From the NCBI GenBank assembly GCA_022827905.1, contig JAJEIQ010000001.1, forward strand, positions 103,739 through 167,738: a DNA stretch of 64,000 bases, in the 5' to 3' direction. This stretch comes from Pseudomonadales bacterium (lineage in GTDB: Bacteria; Pseudomonadota; Gammaproteobacteria; Pseudomonadales; Azotimanducaceae). A program made the translations under genes and the position numbers. The notes under the pieces are model-generated. The model did not search any database. It was not told the DNA's origin and saw only the letters and a list, made by a program, of their open reading frames with translations. Shown in pieces: positions 61,414 to 64,000 of this stretch. The first letter of the stretch is position 1; the number at the start of each line of letters is the position of its first letter.

Positions 61414-63132
61414 ATGCCTGCCGCCAATCACCACCTGTTCGGCAACCGTCGGACATTCCTGAAATCCACCCTGGCCGGTGCCGCCGCCGGTGCATTCGCG
61501 CCGCAATCCGCGCTCGTGTTCGCCGACCGGGTGGAACTGCTTTCCGACGAGGAGCGCCGCCGACTGCTGGAGCTGGCCAACTTCGGGCGCAAGGTCCCGG
61601 ACTCCGGCAAGCAGGGCCTGGTCATCTGCTCGCACCCGCTGGCAACCCGGGCCGGCGTGGACGTGCTCAAGGCCGGCGGCAACGCGGCCGATGCGGCACT
61701 CGCCACCTCGGTGTGCCAGACGGTGGTGGAACCGCACATGACCGGCATCACCGGCGTGCTGTCGATGCTCTATTTCGATGCCGCCACCGGCGAGACCACC
61801 TATGTCAACGGCAGCGCGGCGCGCCCCGCAGCGCCCCTCGACGGGTTCTCCCCGGCGGACCTGGCCACCGGCCGGGGCGTCGCGGTGCCCGGTTTCTGGG
61901 CCGGTTTCGAAGCGGCCCATGCCCGCCACGGCCAGGCCTCTCGCGCAACCGTCATGGAAGCGGCGATCGGCTATGCCCGGGACGGGTTCGAAATTCATCC
62001 GTTCCTCTGGGGCGAGATTTTCACCGAGTATTCGAGAATTGGCCGCACCGCCCAGGGCCGGGAGATCTTCAGCCGCAACAACACCCTGCCCCGCCCCGGC
62101 GACCTGCTCGTTCAAAAGCGGGCCGCCGACACGCTGACGGCGCTGCTGGAAGAAGGCAACGATTACTTCTATCGCGGCGCTTTCGCCAAGGAACTCGTCG
62201 ACGTGGTGCAGGCGGCCGGCGGCGTGCTCACCCTGGAGGACATGGAGCAATACGAAGCCCGCTGGCAACCGCCCGCCGCAGGCAGCTATCGCGGTTACAA
62301 AGTACTCGGCTCGCCGCCGCCGGACCACGGCGGTTCGCACCTGATCGAGATCCTCAACATGGTGGAACTGCTCGACCTGCAGAAGCTCGGCCCGCCCACG
62401 GAGTCCGCCGAGTCGCTGTTCCACATGGCGCGCATCGCCAACCAGGTCTATCTCGACGGCTTCAAGCAGCACGACCCGGCGACCCACGAACTGCCGTTGG
62501 AGCTCATCCTCAGCAAGGAATACGCCCGCATGCGCTTCGACCTGATGCAGATGGACCAGAAGGTCGATGCGGGCCCGGCGCCGCCGCCCGTCGGCAGCAA
62601 CCACGTGACCGCCGTGGATGCCGATGGCAACGTGGCGACCATCCTGCACTCCTGCATGTCGCTGCCTTGGTCGAACGGCCTCTTTGCCGGCGGCGTCACC
62701 GTGGTGGCGGCCGGCGCCCACTACCTGCGGGTCATGCCCGGCCCCGGCGACCGCATCTCGGCCTACGTTTGTCCCAACATCGTCTTCGACGGCGCCCGGC
62801 CGGTGCTGGCCTCGGGCTCGCCGAGCGTGAGCCTGCTGCAGAACATCCTGCAGAACACCACCAACATCCTCGACTTCGGCATCCCCATCGGCGAGTCGGT
62901 GAACCGGCCGCGCTTCGGCGGCGGTTCCTACACCAGGCCCGGCCGGCTGCTCGTCGAGGTGGACCTTGACGAAAAGGTCCGGGCCGCCGCCGCGAAACGC
63001 GGCATCGCCTGGGACGTGGTCAATCCGTGGAACTGGCACCACGGCTCGTTCGAGGGCATCTTCATGGCCGCCGACGGCACCGCCCACGCCTGCGGCGACC
63101 CACGCCGCAACGCCATGGCGCTGGCGGTCTGA
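61414..63132 (+). CDS. gamma-glutamyltransferase-like protein, Tat-exported, Ser at nucleophile position
   Basis: 572 residues from ATG 61414 (GGAGCGATCGG upstream); the tracked start at 61177 reads through repeat D. Tat signal FGNRRTFLKSTLAGAAAGAF. GGT fold: CSHPLATRAGVDVLKAGGNAADAAL, PLDGFSPADLATGRGVAVPGF; processing site PVGSNHVTAVDADGNVATILHS, where the nucleophile position (five residues before the AVD) is Ser. The later glycine loop is LPWSNGLFAGG. Fourth GGT homologue in the window. Confidence 0.86.
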   Translation: MPAANHHLFGNRRTFLKSTLAGAAAGAFAPQSALVFADRVELLSDEERRRLLELANFGRKVPDSGKQGLVICSHPLATRAGVDVLKAGGNAADAALATSVCQTVVEPHMTGITGVLSMLYFDAATGETTYVNGSAARPAAPLDGFSPADLATGRGVAVPGFWAGFEAAHARHGQASRATVMEAAIGYARDGFEIHPFLWGEIFTEYSRIGRTAQGREIFSRNNTLPRPGDLLVQKRAADTLTALLEEGNDYFYRGAFAKELVDVVQAAGGVLTLEDMEQYEARWQPPAAGSYRGYKVLGSPPPDHGGSHLIEILNMVELLDLQKLGPPTESAESLFHMARIANQVYLDGFKQHDPATHELPLELILSKEYARMRFDLMQMDQKVDAGPAPPPVGSNHVTAVDADGNVATILHSCMSLPWSNGLFAGGVTVVAAGAHYLRVMPGPGDRISAYVCPNIVFDGARPVLASGSPSVSLLQNILQNTTNILDFGIPIGESVNRPRFGGGSYTRPGRLLVEVDLDEKVRAAAAKRGIAWDVVNPWNWHHGSFEGIFMAADGTAHACGDPRRNAMALAV

Positions 63133-63200
63133 CGGGGACGGCATCCGTTCCCCATCGTCTGCAATCAAGGGTTCTGAGAGGAGTTCAACGTCGGAAGGGG

Positions 63201-63644
63201 TCAGGTGACCTCAAAGCCCGTCACGCGCGAGCGCAATTCCTCCTTGCTCACCTCTTCGAGCTTCTCGCCCACCATCCAGCGGTAGCCGAACGGATCCAGG
63301 AACGTACCGCGGCGCTCGCCGTCCGCCTGCTCGGCTACCTCGAAAAGGACTTCGGCGCCAGCCGCCACCAGGCGCCGAGCGGTCTCGTCCGCGTCGTCGA
63401 CCCTGATGTGCAGGGCCGCGCTTGAGCCGCCGAGCGACTTCGGGCTCCGCGCGCCGAAGTCTGGGTACTCGTCGGAGAGATAGAGCGTGGCGCCCCCGAT
63501 GCTGATCTCGGAGTGCCCGATCCTGCCTTCCGGGTCCGTGAATCGAGCGCCGGTCTCGACGGCCCCGAACGCTCTCTCGTAAAACGCGATCGCGGCAGCG
63601 CAGTCGTGGGGGGAGAGATAGGGCGTGAGCTGGACGTCGGTCAT
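63201..63644 (-). CDS. VOC/glyoxalase-superfamily protein
   Basis: 147 residues from ATG 63644 (MTDVQLTPYLSPHDCAAAIA); the tracked start reads back through repeat E. PhnB/glyoxalase-like paired beta-alpha-beta-beta-beta units: AIAFYERAFGAVETGARFTDPEGRIGHSEISIGG and VDDADETARRLVAAGAEVL...FLDPFGYRWMV. Members include glyoxalases, dioxygenases and antibiotic-binding proteins; cannot specify. Single gene. Confidence 0.85.
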   Translation of the reverse strand: MTDVQLTPYLSPHDCAAAIAFYERAFGAVETGARFTDPEGRIGHSEISIGGATLYLSDEYPDFGARSPKSLGGSSAALHIRVDDADETARRLVAAGAEVLFEVAEQADGERRGTFLDPFGYRWMVGEKLEEVSKEELRSRVTGFEVT

Positions 63645-63746
63645 CTTGGTCTCCGGTCTGATGAGTGTGCGGTCGAGTTTAAGGCAGATTTCGATCTTCA
63701 GGTGATGAGCTTGCTGCAAAGTCCCACTCAAGGCGAGGGCGGGAAG

Positions 63747-63848
63747 CCCCGGAGCGAGGGCGTCCCGCCCTCGATGGAATCCTCTGTTCAAATCGAGGGC
63801 GCGAACTAAAGTTCGTTGATGCCCTCGCTCCGGCATAGCGAGAATTGC
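63747..63848. repeat. REPIN-like repeat, copy E, with adjacent half end
   Basis: CCCCGGAGCGAGGGCGTCCCGCCCTCGATGGA, the same spacer as copy B (CCTCTGTTCAAA), then TCGAGGGC with an enlarged tip (GCGAACTAAAGTTCGTTGAT) and GCCCTCGCTCCGGCATAGCG, ending AGAATTGC. A second left end (CAGCAATTCTCATTATGGCT) lies 11 bases further on at 63860, as though another copy began there and was lost. Confidence 0.8.
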
Positions 63849-63909
63849 CGGCGGTCAACCAGCAATTCTCATTATGGCTTTTTTGGTCGGATCCCGTGTT
63901 GAAGGGGGC

Positions 63910-63938
63910 TTGACAGCATAGGCTGGGGGGCCTATGGT
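63910..63938 (+). promoter_or_regulatory. sigma-70-type promoter candidate
   Basis: TTGACA (63910-63915), 17 bases, then TATGGT (63933-63938). The perfect -35 and exact spacing stand out in this GC-rich DNA. The next in-frame ATG is at 63946, so transcription would begin almost at the start codon and give a leaderless mRNA. Confidence 0.5.
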
Positions 63939-63945
63939 TGGGGCC

Positions 63946-64000
63946 ATGGGCAACCCATGGTTCGGGTCGAAGGCGGCGTCGGGCCTGTGGCAGGCGCTGG
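63946..64000 (+). CDS. start of a probable DNA adenine methylase, 3' partial
   Basis: Only 18 codons are in the window: MGNPWFGSKAASGLWQAL. The FGSKAASGLWQ motif resembles the N-terminus of phage-type D12-class DNA adenine methylases (normally FPGSK or YPGSK, the S-adenosylmethionine loop). An in-frame ATG at 63934 is an alternative start but would overlap the -10 element. The call depends on a short motif only. Confidence 0.45.
   Translation, partial: MGNPWFGSKAASGLWQAL

Noticed and set aside
33821-63880. CRISPR array
   Set aside because: The repeated units are palindromic pairs at five distant places with no regular spacers, and no cas genes are present.
1-64000. tRNA or rRNA genes
   Set aside because: No cloverleaf-like GGTTCGAATC segments with matching arms or rRNA-like stretches were noticed; a tRNAscan run would settle this.

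Overview
The window is about 64 kb of GC-rich DNA with bacterial gene organisation: Shine-Dalgarno sites, short or overlapping junctions, Tat and lipoprotein signals, TonB-dependent receptors, an ECF sigma factor and a heterotetrameric sarcosine oxidase operon. This fits a Gram-negative proteobacterium, probably an uncultured marine or host-associated gammaproteobacterium. The lineage is inferred from gene content only; there is no rRNA or other phylogenetic marker here.

The dominant theme is exported peptide breakdown. I count four gamma-glutamyltransferase (GGT) homologues, four M19 dipeptidase homologues, three S9 prolyl-oligopeptidase genes (one with an in-frame stop) plus an S9 C-terminal scrap, three S12 serine beta-lactamase-like hydrolases, two DUF885 proteins, two S15/CocE hydrolases (one truncated) and one M20 protein. 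Three TonB-dependent receptors (one intact, one with an in-frame TAG, one internally deleted), DUF819, MFS and YkvI-type membrane proteins and GntR, TetR and ECF-sigma regulators accompany them.

Layout. 1-10 kb: DUF305/LVIVD protein, M19, S12, S9, Uma2 nuclease-like protein, glutathionyl-hydroquinone reductase, a decayed exported gene. 10.7-15.6 kb: an IS91-type element that truncates a CocE hydrolase, then (reading leftwards from 15.6 kb) the operon GntR, MetE-like, cupin, CocE. 15.7-23.5 kb: a divergent rightward operon of TonB receptor, BNR-repeat lipoprotein, M19, DUF819 and GGT; an 18-bp palindrome lies between the two divergent units. 23.5-33 kb: GGT/M19/ECF-sigma unit, DUF885, mini TonB receptor, MFS and M19. 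32.7-33.8 kb: a graveyard of S9, nucleotidyltransferase and toxin fragments with one intact antitoxin. 34-42 kb: CocE, S12, GGT, YkvI, ParDE. 42-47.5 kb: two S9 genes and TetR. 47.6-52.3 kb: M20, cupin, TonB receptor with TAG. 52.3-59 kb: DUF885-soxB-soxD-soxA-soxG with overlapping ends. 59.2-64 kb: membrane-anchored S12, GGT, VOC protein, start of a probable DNA adenine methylase.

Five copies of a REPIN-like inverted-pair repeat (GAGGGC hairpins) sit in intergenic spaces at 33.8, 39.6, 41.0, 61.3 and 63.8 kb. Recent decay is widespread: two in-frame amber codons, an internally deleted receptor, a frameshifted exported protein, several scraps. The working model is import of peptide-like molecules by TonB receptors and their breakdown in the periplasm by a redundant peptidase set able to attack gamma-glutamyl, prolyl, D- or N-methyl-type bonds, with sarcosine oxidase handling N-methylglycine. 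The substrate side of that model is inference.
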